From NCBI GenBank assembly GCA_914767715.1, contig OU612075.1, forward strand, positions 2,728,001 to 2,792,000: a stretch of 64,000 nt of DNA, read 5' to 3'. The number at the start of each line of letters is the position of its first letter. Positions within the stretch are counted from its first letter, which is position 1. This document shows positions 43,201 to 49,707 of this stretch, piece after piece. Position numbers and translations under genes: made by a program. Source of the stretch: Membranipora membranacea. Taxonomy: Eukaryota > Bryozoa > Gymnolaemata > Cheilostomatida > Membraniporidae. The notes under the pieces are model-generated. The model was not told the origin of the DNA, ran no database searches, and saw only the letters and a list, made by a program, of their open reading frames with translations.

Positions 43201-46200
43201 AATTCCAGAATGATATCAACAACATGTTCCCTTCAGAATTACTTTAACTTACCTAAACACAGATGTAGACATGGGCTCCTGTTTATTCTTCTGCCTGGTC
43301 AGTGTTGAGCTGGGGCTGTTATTAGCCCAGTATTTCTTATGAAGGACATCCAGCAGGGAGGGCGATGATGCAGGCTTAGTGGTTCCAAACACTGAATCCT
43401 ATAACAAAATGATCACGAGTAGGGGTTAGAAATATAACAAGGTTTGATGTTTGTGTGCAGTAGGACAACTCTTTTTTTTTTTTTATAACTGAATAATAAC
43501 TGAATATAGCATTGGGATGATCTGAGGCGATCTGGGACAACCTGGGACTATCTGGGACTATCTGGGACAATCCTAGACAATGTGAACACATATCATAATC
43601 ATCCCAGCGTTATCCCAGACAAAAACCTACTTGCTTCTCTGGGATGAGTTTGGCAATGTGAACATAAGACTGGGACCATCTGGGATCGCCCAGTGTCATC
43701 TGGGACAATGTGAACTAGACCTAAACTGTCTTACACAAAGCGGATATTAATATGAACAGCATTTGAGTCAGATATTTTCCAGACCTGTAGATATGCAGGT
43801 GATCAGAGCGGTTTCAAAGTTCATAGAGTGGTTGGCAGCTGGGCAAGAGATTTTTTGATGGCTCGCATGTCATGTCTTGAAGTGAAACTGATGGAATGTT
43901 TACAGATTTTTTATACAGATGGATGGCTAGATAGGATGGCTAGGTGTGGAACTATCTAAAACAAATTCCAATGTAGCCCAACGCCTAAACCATAAGTAAG
44001 GCCGTGTAACACTGATAGACTGATTATTGGCCATTATTACAGTAGGTAAGAAAGTGGCTAAGGTCTCAGACTATAACACCAGTTTATTATGTTTGTAAAA
44101 CTGACTTCGAATACAGTGTTGACTATTGGCCCCCGTAAAATGAGAGCATAATGGTCTAGACACACTGACAGAGGTTGCAACCACAGCAGATCCTCAATGA
44201 GTTCTGATATACTTATATCCTTTGAGGATCAGCTGAGGCTTATATATTAGTAAGGTGACGTCATGCAAACTGCTCTGCATTCTGAGGTTGCAACTGCTGA
44301 TCAAACCTCTGAGGATCAGCTGAGGCTGCTGTCAGCATATATATGAGCAATGGTGACGCTGTGCAAACCTCTGAGGTTACAACCGCTAAGTGTGTTTTGA
44401 CCATAAGAGTACATAATACTTACCTCTGTAAGACCGCTAGATGGAGAACCCGAAAATTCAAACACAAATCCAGGATTGACGAGTCCAGAGTCGCTAGGAG
44501 TTTGAGTTGGCGTCCCTTCTCCGCTGATCAAACTTCCTGTTATCAATGATTGAGCCAGGATACTCGCAGCTTTAAGTGTTGGAGTTTGACACGATGCCGC
44601 TGACGGTATATCCAAGCTGTTGGGCCGGTGCTGAGCGTGAGATTCTATCCGGTCATCAGTGTCAATGAGAAGAGGCTGCCGCTGCTCACTATGATCAGTA
44701 ACACAAGAGAGAAACATTATAATCTCCTGCAGCTCCAGTAAAAAGCACATCGCAATCAGTTCAGTTGGTCCTCCCCTTATTGTAACTTACGATGGTAAGC
44801 AGACAGTAATAATGTTGAATGAGTGTTATTTAATGTTGAATGAATGTTGATGATTTGAGGAGGTGCAAACAGTCCTGATGATTTAATAGCTGACACAGCA
44901 GCTACTGAATAGTTCTTGTCATTTTTTAAGTTCTATTTGACATGAGATGTAACAGCTGTCTCCTATAAGATATCACATGAACTCTCTCGAGTGCGCTGCC
45001 AATTCTCATCAGACTGAACATGTAGGACAATAAAAAAATGAGCAACAGGCAGCGAAGCACCCCCTTCCTACTTTAAAAGCACGCTGTTATAAATTAAATG
45101 TCTACATATCAACAAAATACTGCACAGTATTGGTTTTAGCTTAGTTGCAGCATTATAAACTCAATATAGAAGAAGCTCGGCATTAAACTGCTGCCTGTAG
45201 CTTTTAAAGAGAAAAAAATTGAGTGTGGGCTAATCTTGTGAGGTGCTTACGAGAGACTTAATTAATGTTAGGATAAACAAGAGTCTGCCTTATTCTTAAA
45301 TTGATGATAGCCTCTTAATAGGCGGCTGTAAAGCCGTGACTGGTGAAACCAGAACCATGCAGCTTTATGACGCCATGGGCACTGTTACAAGAGAGTTGCC
45401 TATCTCTCAATGGCTAATTTAACCCATTAAAAAAACGAGTAGGTGGATGCCCTTCCAGCATCAAGTTATTTTTTAGAGAAGAAGTAATACTCAATATTGA
45501 ATACAATCACGAAATTGAGATAAACATTAACAGCGGAAGAATCATGCTTTCCCACCAGGCAGTTTAGAGTAATTTTTGTCAAGCTTTCGTGGTGATCACA
45601 AAGAAAATATGTGCTGTGTACAAAATATTCTCCTGAGCAGAAACAAGAGGACACGTGGGCCTTTTTGAACACGTCTGGAAATCGTGATATTTATGGTAAG
45701 ACAAAGAAAACTCATCCCCTTTACTTTACCTATGCTCCCACCTAACCGTAGACCAAGTGTGGTCCATTTGCCTGCATTCTGAGCCGCTCCATATCCACTG
45801 GATCCAGTGGAAGGGAGCAACGGGAATGCAGGCGATCGGGTTACCTTACCCTCCCTGATCTTAGCTAGCAAAAATTGGTGATAGCTAACATTAAGTCACC
45901 CCAAATATAGCTTAACTAAAGCCAAGCTATTATTTTACTTTTCAAGGGTATATTACCTGTTTTGGAGAGTTGTCTCATCTCTGTCTGTCGATTGCTCCAC
46001 AAACACTCTTGATTGCTCAGGCAAGTTCGTAGCAGTGGGGATGTATGCTAACATTGGAGCTGGTTTATTATTATCCAGGGTATTGTGTAAGAGTTGTCTT
46101 CTCTTTCTGAGAGATCCGTTTGTAAGCACTTCGCGTCTGACAAATTTAGAGTCAGCCATCATACTTTGTGGTACTAATGGGGATTTAATCTCAGGTGATT

Positions 46201-47859
46201 TTGCACTTGTCACTTGGTCAGAAGCGCTTTGATTCTCTGATGAACAGGGCTGACATTCAATCATAGATTGAGAATGAGTTATAGTCGAGGAATTGTCTGC
46301 GGCATTGCTGGAGTGTTCTAATAGCTGGTTGTCTGAACAGGAATGATGGAAAGTCTGTGTTGAAGTGCTACTTGCGGTATGCTGACTAACGGTTTCATCA
46401 GCTGCCTCAAATCCTAATACTTGATTGGCTAACTGGGCTACTCTACTAGCTAAAAGCCTCCTATGTTTGGAGTTGTCTTCCAGTTCTCCTTGTGGGCTTT
46501 GTTCGTTATGGGAAAGAACATAGCGTACACCGAGAGATGAGTCATTTTGATTCAGGGACAGCATCATTCGCTTTTTTGGTCTAGTGCCATAAATCTGCAA
46601 CAGAAATCAACTTGGTCAGGTTTATAGACAAAAAACTCAACACTCTCCCTGACTGACGTCTTAAACTTTATGATAAGAGACGGAACCTGCTGCAGTAAAA
46701 ATTTTCATAAACGATTTCCATTTAAAATCAAAGAGACAATTTGCACAAAAACAACAGCGCAGACAGACTAATGCAGTGCATTTATCATGGGCACATTACA
46801 CTATGACGTATGGTCAACAGCTGCAAGGTTGAAGCGAACTTGGCACTCCTTTGGATGCTCATTTTGGCAAACAACCAATCTATATATCACTCTATCTTAC
46901 TATCTTGGGTGGGCCTGTGACTGCAGTAAACAAGTTTCTACATGTACCAAGTCTATCGATGCAAACTTCAGAGCTTTTTTGCCACTAGCTTTGACACACA
47001 GCTACTTTTTTTGTTTTGGTTGCCACCTGACAAGGCTACTATACCACAAATAGGTTGACAATTTGTAATGCAATTTATCTCAATACACCTAAACCATGTC
47101 TAAAGACAGTACCAATGATATGCTATGCAATCAACTTATCCTATACACAAGACAAACCTGTGTATTAGGACTCCTAAACCATGTCTATCTACAGTACTAA
47201 TGATATGCCATATACTAAAGCCTAGATACAACACAAACCTGAGTATTTGGTGCGGAGTCTTTGGGCAGGCTTTGAGCATCTTGAGTCTGGGAAGCAGGTT
47301 GACCCGAGTGATTTTCAGTGATCCTCTTAGTATCCATTATAAGCTTATCATTATTACTTGTTCTAGTTTGATGGAGGCCGTAATCAGTAGCCTCTCCGCT
47401 AGGATAAGTGGACATAGATGGCCACTCCTCCGAGCTCATAAAATGAGTTTTATTTGATCCTTCTAACCTTGTTATTACGTCATCACGTGAAGTGTTGGAT
47501 TTAGGAGCAGAAGGAGCGTAGGTTCCTGAACTTTGTTTAGTAGAATGATTTATAGCGCTTAAATTTTCACTCTTTGATGTCTCTAGTGGGCTTGGCTTCC
47601 TTCCTTTCAGTTTTCTTGTCGCTCCTATTCTTCCTGGGCTTAATTTTCTGATATTGACAAATTTCTCGGTAGGAGAGATTTCGGCTTGTTTTGTTATGGT
47701 AGTGATCGGTAGTTTAGGAGATACTAGCTGTAATAATTCTACATCTGCTTCGCTGTCCGAGCTGGTGGAGGCACCTCCTTCATCGTCACATGTCGTGGAA
47801 TCGTCTGTTGTCGTTGTATCCTGATCAGTGTATATATTATCGGATAGGTAGGCGGCCAT
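206..47859 (-). CDS. DLC1/STARD13-like: DLC1/STARD13-type RhoGAP-START protein, N-terminal part (partial; runs off left edge)
   Basis: The family members are RhoA-directed GTPase-activating proteins at focal adhesions. The long form joins exons 47859-47239, 46594-45957, 44688-44424, 43398-43253, 42171-41959, 34938-34692, 28753-28723, 8985-8832, 8189-8126, 2121-1726 and 1296-206. Every junction has GT-AG sites and matching phase, giving about 1288 codons in the window. Seen: an unannotatable serine/threonine-rich region (residues 1-710), a SAM domain (about 721-793), an acidic patch followed by a DKWTYER segment, then a serine-rich linker with LTISGP, GTFPKEL, YDNIP, an LD motif and RRDSGVGSSLTR. 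Each of these matches human DLC1/STARD13 in the same order. The RhoGAP and START domains expected next are outside the window. The start of the long form is provisional because a further 5' exon cannot be excluded. Whether this is the single pre-duplication ancestor of vertebrate DLC1/STARD13/STARD8 is inference. Confidence 0.9.
1726..2121 (-). CDS. Acidic/Lys-Trp and serine-rich exon of the DLC-like gene
   Basis: 396-nt exon in phase 0 at both ends (acceptor TTTCTTGTAG|TA, donor CTGAAG|GTAAGC). It begins YGSGLEEEDDDGTCVLSDKW then TYERESGRWSHIDTV, equivalent to human DSDEEDLCISNKWTFQR...RRWSRVDDL, so gene and frame are secure. The rest is low-complexity and Ser/Thr/Asn-rich (AASGGGGVQQ, NNNNTS), probably disordered. 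Confidence 0.92.
2122..8125. other. Intron of the DLC-like gene
   Basis: About 6 kb between the exons ending at 8126 and beginning at 2121. Apart from the foldback element at 3949-4013 I see no exon, RNA gene or transposon coding sequence. Several open frames of 60-110 codons on both strands show no recognisable protein similarity. The short intron 8190-8831 and the intron 1297-1725 likewise hold nothing I can name. Confidence 0.6.
3949..4013. repeat. Foldback element, about 65 bp
   Basis: Left arm CCCCAGCAGCTGTTTTGATG and right arm ending CATTAAAACAGCTGGGG are near-perfect inverted copies (arms about 28-30 nt with few mismatches) around a short GC-containing loop. Looks like a small MITE or foldback element in the intron. 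Confidence 0.7.
8126..8189 (-). CDS. SAM-domain C-terminal exon of the DLC-like gene
   Basis: 64-nt exon, acceptor TTCTTGTAG|AC, donor CCACTG|GTGAGT; phase 2 in, phase 0 out. With the split Arg it reads RRLTTLNKSVHMKLDINNKK then PL, matching human RRLNTLNKCASMKLDV. It is too short to show up as an open reading frame and was found by looking for this motif. Confidence 0.95.
8832..8985 (-). CDS. SAM-domain exon of the DLC-like gene
   Basis: 154-nt exon between acceptor CTCTTACAG|AG and donor TTCAG|GTTTGT; phase 1 in, phase 2 out. The translation IEAVEACSWLQQAGFAQYVQ then LFEDNQFPVD...DHSFLDHLLLESLF is a clear match to the SAM domain of human DLC1/STARD13 (EACDWLRAAGFPQYAQLYED...FPI...HDFLE). 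This is the anchor that identifies the gene. In the human proteins this domain is a small helical bundle used for protein interaction. All upstream starts converge on this acceptor. Confidence 0.95.
11426..11572. repeat. Tandem repeat, three copies of about 48-51 bp
   Basis: Copies begin CAACAACATTAAACA (11426), CAACAACATTAAACA (11474) and CAACAACACCGAAACA (11525), each continuing with a version of GTAATCCACACAACTCCCGA. The third copy is the most diverged. Two overlapping minus-strand open frames cover it only because the repeat lacks stops. Confidence 0.75.
13483..13605. repeat. Interspersed repeat, copy 1 (ATCCCAG/CTGGGAC family)
   Basis: Contains CAGACAAAAACCT, TTGGGATGAGTTT, CTGGGACCATCT and TGTCATCTGTGACAATGTG in the same order and spacing as the copy at 43601-43716. 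ATCCCAG near one end and its inverse CTGGGA inside suggest a foldback, non-autonomous DNA element. Confidence 0.65.
15222..15306 (-). CDS. Alternative first coding exon D of the DLC-like gene (28 residues)
   Basis: A short basic leader, MEAVKLRRPLRRSFSYTAGS then RFIKGFNE, ends at donor GAAG|GTATGT in phase 1 with G. It fits the SAM-exon acceptor and yields KGFNEEIEAVEACSW. Start chosen at the only ATG in the frame (15306). The shortness and charge resemble the isoform-specific leaders of STARD13 and DLC1, which also end in Glu/Gln immediately before IEAKEAC. It is the start closest to the SAM exon. Confidence 0.6.
15307..23627. other. Intron region of the DLC-like gene between starts C and D
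   Basis: About 8.3 kb. It includes the foldback hairpin at 19055-19087, a four-fold CACTTGC repeat near 23521-23550, a short TCTA run near 23415 and small GGTA and GGCAGCGA runs (15553, 18690). No exon or RNA gene was recognised. The 5' untranslated part of start D probably lies just right of 15306. Confidence 0.5.
19055..19087. repeat. Short foldback hairpin (GGGAGGGTGG family)
   Basis: 13-bp perfect arms TCAGGGAGGGTGG and CCACCCTCCCTGA separated by GATATGA. Related hairpins occur at 26877-26906, 32398-32422 and 55617-55643. Confidence 0.7.
23628..23991 (-). CDS. Alternative first coding exon C of the DLC-like gene (121 residues)
   Basis: An ATG at 23991 opens 121 codons. The product has a Ser/Pro-rich middle (ENVSPPYSPTSDCLSSHSES) and a Gly/Phe/Arg-rich basic tail (GFKGFKRGFSEQFSRIGRGT, then RLNRARKLA). 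The donor CTGGCTG|GTAGGT leaves in phase 1 with G, the same phase and base as the microexon and start D, so it can splice straight to the SAM exon (ARKLA-E-IEAVEAC). The basic tail could be membrane-associating. No family match is recognised. Mammalian DLC1 and STARD13 also use several first exons before the SAM domain. Confidence 0.6.
23992..28722. other. Intron of the DLC-like gene, with the upstream region of start C
   Basis: The part just right of 23991 would hold the promoter of start C, but no clear TATA element can be assigned. The rest carries the hairpin at 26877-26906 and unsupported short open frames. Nothing else was recognised. Confidence 0.5.
26877..26906. repeat. Short foldback hairpin (GGGAGGGTGG family)
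   Basis: Arms CAGGGAGGGT and ACCCTCCCTG are perfect inverted copies with a loop around GATATC. Second copy of the family seen at 19055. Confidence 0.7.
28723..28753 (-). CDS. 31-nt microexon of the DLC-like gene
   Basis: Minus-strand acceptor GTTTTTTAG|GA and donor CTCG|GTAAGT bracket only 31 nt, coding DGPQNRRKEL plus the first base of a Glu codon. It enters in phase 0 and leaves in phase 1 with G, so the next exon (AG ATT GAA) completes Glu and gives RRKELEIEAVEACSW. Human DLC1 long form has the comparable charged run EKEKAEIEAKEACDW at the same junction. This exon links the upstream exon chain (or start B) to the SAM exon. Confidence 0.75.
28754..32462. other. Intron of the DLC-like gene between the microexon and start B
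   Basis: About 3.7 kb with a G-rich run near 29030-29060 and a 142-codon minus-strand open frame (29660-30088) of unknown status. That frame has no recognised similarity, and no splice sites tie it to the gene. The hairpin at 32398-32422 sits at the right end. Confidence 0.5.
32398..32422. repeat. Short foldback hairpin (GGGAGGGTGG family)
   Basis: Arms CAGGGAGG and CCTCCCTG around AGGTGACAC. It lies about 40 bp downstream (in transcription) of the donor of alternative first exon B. Confidence 0.65.
32463..32687 (-). CDS. Alternative first coding exon B of the DLC-like gene (75 residues)
   Basis: An ATG at 32687 opens 75 codons (MDNLNASHPQMTIDLCFNSP onward, ending NIQNTQEKK). The donor AAG|GTGGGT leaves in phase 0, as required by the 31-nt microexon at 28753. 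The N-terminal half is rich in aromatic residues and cysteine, the C-terminal half in Ser/Thr/Gln. No domain recognised. A 42-bp tandem repeat sits 54-170 bp upstream of the ATG, where a promoter would be expected. Status as a first exon is inferred from open frame, donor and phase. Confidence 0.5.
32741..32858. repeat. 42-bp tandem repeat, about 2.8 copies, upstream of start B
   Basis: Copies start at 32741, 32783 and 32825, each CCGGAATTAAAGCTTCATCC followed by AAAAGTTTCAGCTGCAACTG, with one to three differences. They contain HindIII-like AAGCTT and an E-box-like CAGCTG in each unit. Position immediately 5' of exon B suggests a role in its promoter, but this is inference. Confidence 0.8.
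34692..34938 (-). CDS. Exon 6 of the DLC-like gene, shared by the long form and start A
   Basis: 247-nt exon between acceptor CATGACAG|GG and donor CGTAAA|GTAAGT; phase 2 in, phase 0 out. It encodes 83 residues: a charged start (GGREVERSESADKL), then a basic block LTRKFSLSPKVLRRKIIAR, and an end with tryptophan, EDWLLAKFRK. The basic block with SLSP and RRK could bind membrane or be phosphorylated, but I recognise no named domain. An oddity is that a donor-like GGTAAGT lies immediately after the acceptor and so is inside coding sequence. Confidence 0.65.
36182..36400 (+). repeat. tRNA-derived SINE, plus-strand copy
   Basis: A tRNA-like head with A box TAGCTCAGTTGG (36187-36198) and B box GGTTCGAATCC (36239-36249) is followed by a tRNA-unrelated body (GTGTGCTCCGACCTGCCT) and a tail ending TGACATCCGA plus a T run. 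The acceptor stem cannot pair, so it is not a working tRNA. The anticodon arm is replaced by a perfect 8-bp hairpin TTCATCAC/GTGATGAA. Confidence 0.85.
36604..36755 (-). CDS. Alternative first coding exon A of the DLC-like gene (51 residues)
   Basis: An ATG in the context GCCGCCATG (a very good Kozak match) opens a 152-nt frame, MLPPPVSTLDIPATAPAGF onward, ending FRERASTCEPALLR. The donor AGAAG|GTACTG leaves in phase 2, exactly what the next common acceptor at 34938 needs. No upstream acceptor gives an in-frame continuation in phase 2, so I read this as an alternative transcription start rather than an internal exon. The product is proline/serine-rich with no domain. Confidence rests on Kozak, donor and phase agreement, not homology. 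Confidence 0.5.
38281..38514 (-). repeat. tRNA-derived SINE, minus-strand copy
   Basis: Reverse-complement reading gives the same head (GGAGGTGGCTCGGTGGTTAG, B box GGTTCAAATCC), the same body (CCAGGTGTGCTCCGACCTGC) and the same tail (ATGTGGTGAGTGACCAACC) as the copy at 36182. A T-rich run of about 25 nt lies just right of its head. A degraded head-only copy on the plus strand (about 38224-38260) abuts its tail. Confidence 0.85.
39346..39390 (+). repeat. SINE tail fragment
   Basis: GGATGGGCGAGTGATACGAC followed by ATCCGATTTTAATCA matches the 3' end of the SINE at 36182. The head is not recognisable, so this is a truncated or heavily diverged copy. Confidence 0.6.
40412..40553. repeat. 49-bp tandem repeat, almost three copies
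   Basis: Copies start at 40412, 40461 and 40510. The unit begins TCCACTGCATTGATATGAAT and contains GGATCAGTGGTAAAATACAC. Copies 1 and 2 are identical, and copy 3 has one change in its core and a different end. CCACTG and CAGTGG within each unit form an inverted pair, so each unit can fold. Confidence 0.85.
41959..42171 (-). CDS. Long-form exon 5 of the DLC-like gene
   Basis: 213-nt exon between acceptor TTCTGCAG|GT and donor GAGAG|GTAAGT, phase 2 in and out. It encodes 71 residues starting SRHESYCRVVDQNLNEELSF and ending with the basic HEERKRTSSMSER, a possible basophilic-kinase site. No known domain is visible. It joins the exon at 34938-34692 across an intron of about 7 kb that holds the SINE copies and the alternative first exon at 36.7 kb. 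Confidence 0.65.
43059..43113. repeat. Foldback element with 20-bp perfect arms
   Basis: Arms TACTAAAAAGGTACTATTTT and AAAATAGTACCTTTTTAGTA are exact inverted copies around a 15-nt loop. Weaker inverted similarity continues outward to about 43020 and 43153 (ATTTGAGATGTGAA against TTCCAATCTCAACTTT), so the original element was roughly 135 bp. Confidence 0.75.
43253..43398 (-). CDS. Long-form exon 4 of the DLC-like gene
   Basis: 146-nt exon flanked by acceptor TTGTTATAG|GA and donor TTTAG|GTAAGT; phase 0 in, phase 2 out. It encodes 48 residues including SLLDVLHKKYWANNSPSSTLTRQKNKQEPMSTSVF. The frame is fully open only with these splice sites, and both phases agree with the neighbouring exons. 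LLDVLHKKY resembles an amphipathic LD-like helix, but this is a weak resemblance. No domain is assigned. Confidence 0.65.
43601..43716. repeat. Interspersed repeat, copy 2 (ATCCCAG/CTGGGAC family)
   Basis: Same block order as 13483-13605, better preserved. Just left of it, 43515-43590 holds a short tandem array of TATCTGGGAC-like units and ACAATGTGAACAC, the same end sequence that closes this copy, so it is probably the inverted left part of the same element. Confidence 0.65.
44224..44390. repeat. Imperfect tandem duplication, about 85-bp units
   Basis: TGAGGATCAGCTGAGGCT occurs at about 44224 and again at about 44311. Each copy is followed by a TATATA-containing stretch, GGTGACG, TGCAAAC and CTGAGGTT(G/A)CAAC. 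It sits in the intron directly downstream of long-form exon 3. Confidence 0.7.
44424..44688 (-). CDS. Long-form exon 3 of the DLC-like gene
   Basis: 265-nt exon between acceptor ATCATAG|TGAG and a strong donor ACAGAG|GTAAGT; enters in phase 2 and leaves in phase 0. The product is EQRQPLLIDTDDRIE followed by a Ser/Thr/Pro-rich stretch ending GFVFEFSGSPSSGLTE. It has no recognised domain and is probably disordered. The intron just downstream in transcription contains a duplicated segment (see the repeat at 44224-44390). Confidence 0.65.
45747..45843. repeat. Inverted-repeat element related to 53845-53975
   Basis: Left part TGGTCCATTTGCCTGCATTC and right part GGGAATGCAGGCGATCGGGT are imperfect inverted copies around a GGATCC-containing palindrome. 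The same end sequence occurs in the element at 53845. It contributes an open frame at 45596-45871 that is not a gene. Confidence 0.6.
45957..46594 (-). CDS. Long-form exon 2 of the DLC-like gene
   Basis: 638-nt exon between acceptor TTGCAG|AT and donor AACAG|GTAATA; phase 0 in, phase 2 out. It encodes a basic start (IYGTRPKKRMM), a short possible helix around RLLASRVAQLANQVLGFE, a long Ser/Thr/Gln-rich stretch and a basic RREVLTNGSLRKRRQ segment near the end. This is the longest open frame on either strand in this part of the window, and the split codon (AG plus T) joins cleanly to the next exon. No known domain is visible. It is assigned to the DLC-like long form by phase continuity. Confidence 0.65.
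47088..47249. repeat. Tandem duplication spanning the exon 1 splice donor of the DLC-like long form
   Basis: CCTAAACCATGTCTA occurs at 47088 and 47173. Both copies continue with ACAGTA(C)(C/T)AATGATATGC and end in a CACAAACCTG-type sequence. On the minus strand the right copy contains the donor used by exon 1 (CTCAG|GTTTGTG), and the left copy has the cognate CACAG|GTTTGTC. Confidence 0.65.
47239..47859 (-). CDS. Long-form exon 1 of the DLC-like gene (residues 1-207)
   Basis: Open frame of 207 codons from an ATG at 47859 to a donor CAG|GTTTGT in phase 0. It fits the next exon, which begins with Ile-Tyr-Gly. The sequence is acidic and threonine-rich at the start (TDQDTTTTDDSTTCDDEGG), then basic and serine/proline-rich (SPGRIGATRKLKGRKPSP), so it is probably disordered. 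I recognise no domain. The frame stays open a few codons upstream of this ATG, so an upstream coding exon is possible. ATG context is GTAATGG. It is assigned to this gene only by strand, spacing and splice-phase continuity, so confidence is lower than for the SAM exons. Confidence 0.6.
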
Positions 47860-49038
47860 TACAGGTGATAAGCGCACCAAATAACCTACATGTAATAGAT
47901 ACCACTTATTCCATCAGTCCAGTTATTTCACCACTCTCATAGTCTGCACTGGAACATTTATCTAAAAAATAGCATAGCAGGAAATTGAAGGTTTCATGAC
48001 CACCAAAATAACAAAGGATTAGGGTGCGCAATTTGTATCCTATAATTTATGAAGATTGATGGGTAAAAAGTAGCACATTAACCACAAGAGGAATGATCAT
48101 TAAGTTTGAAAGTAGTTGGTTGGTCGTAGTATCGCAGAGTAAGGATGTGATGATATTTAGTTTATGGTAGTATACTATAAGGTGCCACAGGACATGATCA
48201 ACACATTCTCAGTTATGAGAATCGCTTAGTAGTTATACAATCCAGGATTTTGATGGATGACAACACCCACCCGAAACAGGAACAAAGCTAAATTCAACAA
48301 GGTGCAGAGCAGTTCTCTAGCAACCAAATCATCAGATATTAATTATTTCCCAAATACGGATGCATCGAAACCATAAATTTGTGTATTTTTGTTTCTCTTA
48401 TGATAATAATTGGTGTCCATGGTCACGATTGAGAATCCACCTTTGATTGATCTTAGGTAACAGAAGCATCACTCTAGGTGAAATCTGATAACACTTTGGC
48501 TATGCAACACAAATCAGCACCTCACCGCGCTCAAAACTTGGCGGGAGACTATCCTAGCAATTTTGCAACTTGCCCAAAACCTTCAATAAGTCCTCAAACT
48601 GGCCGGACTAGAAGGGATGGATTTGCCATCCCTCAGCTCACCGAGTGCAAAATGGATACACTTAACATCTCAGTAGAATATGGACATAGTGTGCATAGAA
48701 CCATAGAGACCTCAACATACAAATCGCAACCACAACTAAATCGACTATCACAAAAATAAGTTGAATATCAGCCCATATTTATCCTAGGTAAGCCAAGTTG
48801 TTTCCTGCCTTTACCTTGCCAGAGATTTTGGCGGGTTATTCATACATTCTCAAGGACATGCCAGCCCATTCATATCGATCAGTATGCAACCATGAAAAAG
48901 AACAATATCGCTAAGTGGACGCCATACACGAAATCTTACCCTCAATCTCGGTAATTACACCCTTTAGAATTTCTGTCATGTTATTCCGGGACTCAAACCA
49001 GGAATTACAGACTCATCCAAAAGAAACTAATTGTTTAC

Positions 49039-49277
49039 CAGGCCCGTAGTCTTAAGGGAGGCAGGGAGGCACTACCTCCCCTAGAAAGCTAAATACAGTG
49101 GCCTAAAAACACTATGACTGAATAATCTATGTCAGAATCAGCTCATCCGTGATATCGATTTGCTAATTATATGCCTTAATTTGCTAGGGGAGGAGTTTAC
49201 TGCACTCCTACTGGTGATGCTTCTGACTCGGCTCAGACTTTTGCCTCCCCTAATATTTGTCCTTTACGACGGCCCTG
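49039..49277. mobile_element. hAT-like non-autonomous element (MITE), about 239 bp
   Basis: Ends CAGGCCCGTAGTCTTAAGGG and, inverted, CAGGGCCGTCGTAAAGGACA, each followed inside by a GGGAGGCA or GGGGAGGCA block. TTTAC directly flanks both sides (49034-49038 and 49278-49282) as a target duplication. CAGGG(C)CCG-type ends are typical of hAT elements, whose duplications are usually 8 bp, so the superfamily call is tentative. No coding capacity. Confidence 0.6.
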
Positions 49278-49632
49278 TTTACAGTAACAGTATTCTCAGT
49301 CACGATGCCTGTATTCAAAATTAATTACTCTATCTTCTATCTGATCGGGTAGACCTGTTCCATTGATTGCAGCTGACCGATAGTGATCACTGTTTGTTGA
49401 CTGCAAAATGCATAAGGATGATAAACACTATCTTTATAGTAAGTGCTATCCTTTGAACTCAGATTGAAAATCAAACTTTTGGCACAAGGGAAATACTGGG
49501 TTGGCTGCGCAGACCATTTTTCAATTCCAGTACTAATATCACTTGAAGACAAAAGGCCATCAATTTCAAATTTGAATGGAACTTTTGCATCATAGACGAA
49601 TCAAACGCTCCGATACAAAACAGATATATCCC

Positions 49633-49707
49633 TAGCCTGTCTTTACAAGGTTTGCTTGGTGGGTGGGGGTGGGGGGTTGAACAACAAAGCTTGTCAAGAC
49701 AGGCTTA
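49633..49707. repeat. Foldback element, TAGCCTGTCTT family, copy 1
   Basis: Arms of about 22 bp (TAGCCTGTCTTTACAAGGTT and its near inverse AAGCTTGTCAAGACAGGCTTA) flank a very G-rich loop (GGTGGGTGGGGGTGGGGGG). Same arms as the element at 52490. Confidence 0.75.

Noticed and set aside
45596-45871. 91-codon minus-strand frame between long-form exons 2 and 3
   Set aside because: It overlaps the inverted-repeat element at 45747-45843, and exons 2 and 3 join cleanly in phase without it.
46787-47457. Plus-strand open frames of 88 and 110 codons
   Set aside because: They lie opposite or beside long-form exon 1 and its intron, have no recognisable similarity or splice context, and look like shadows and chance frames.
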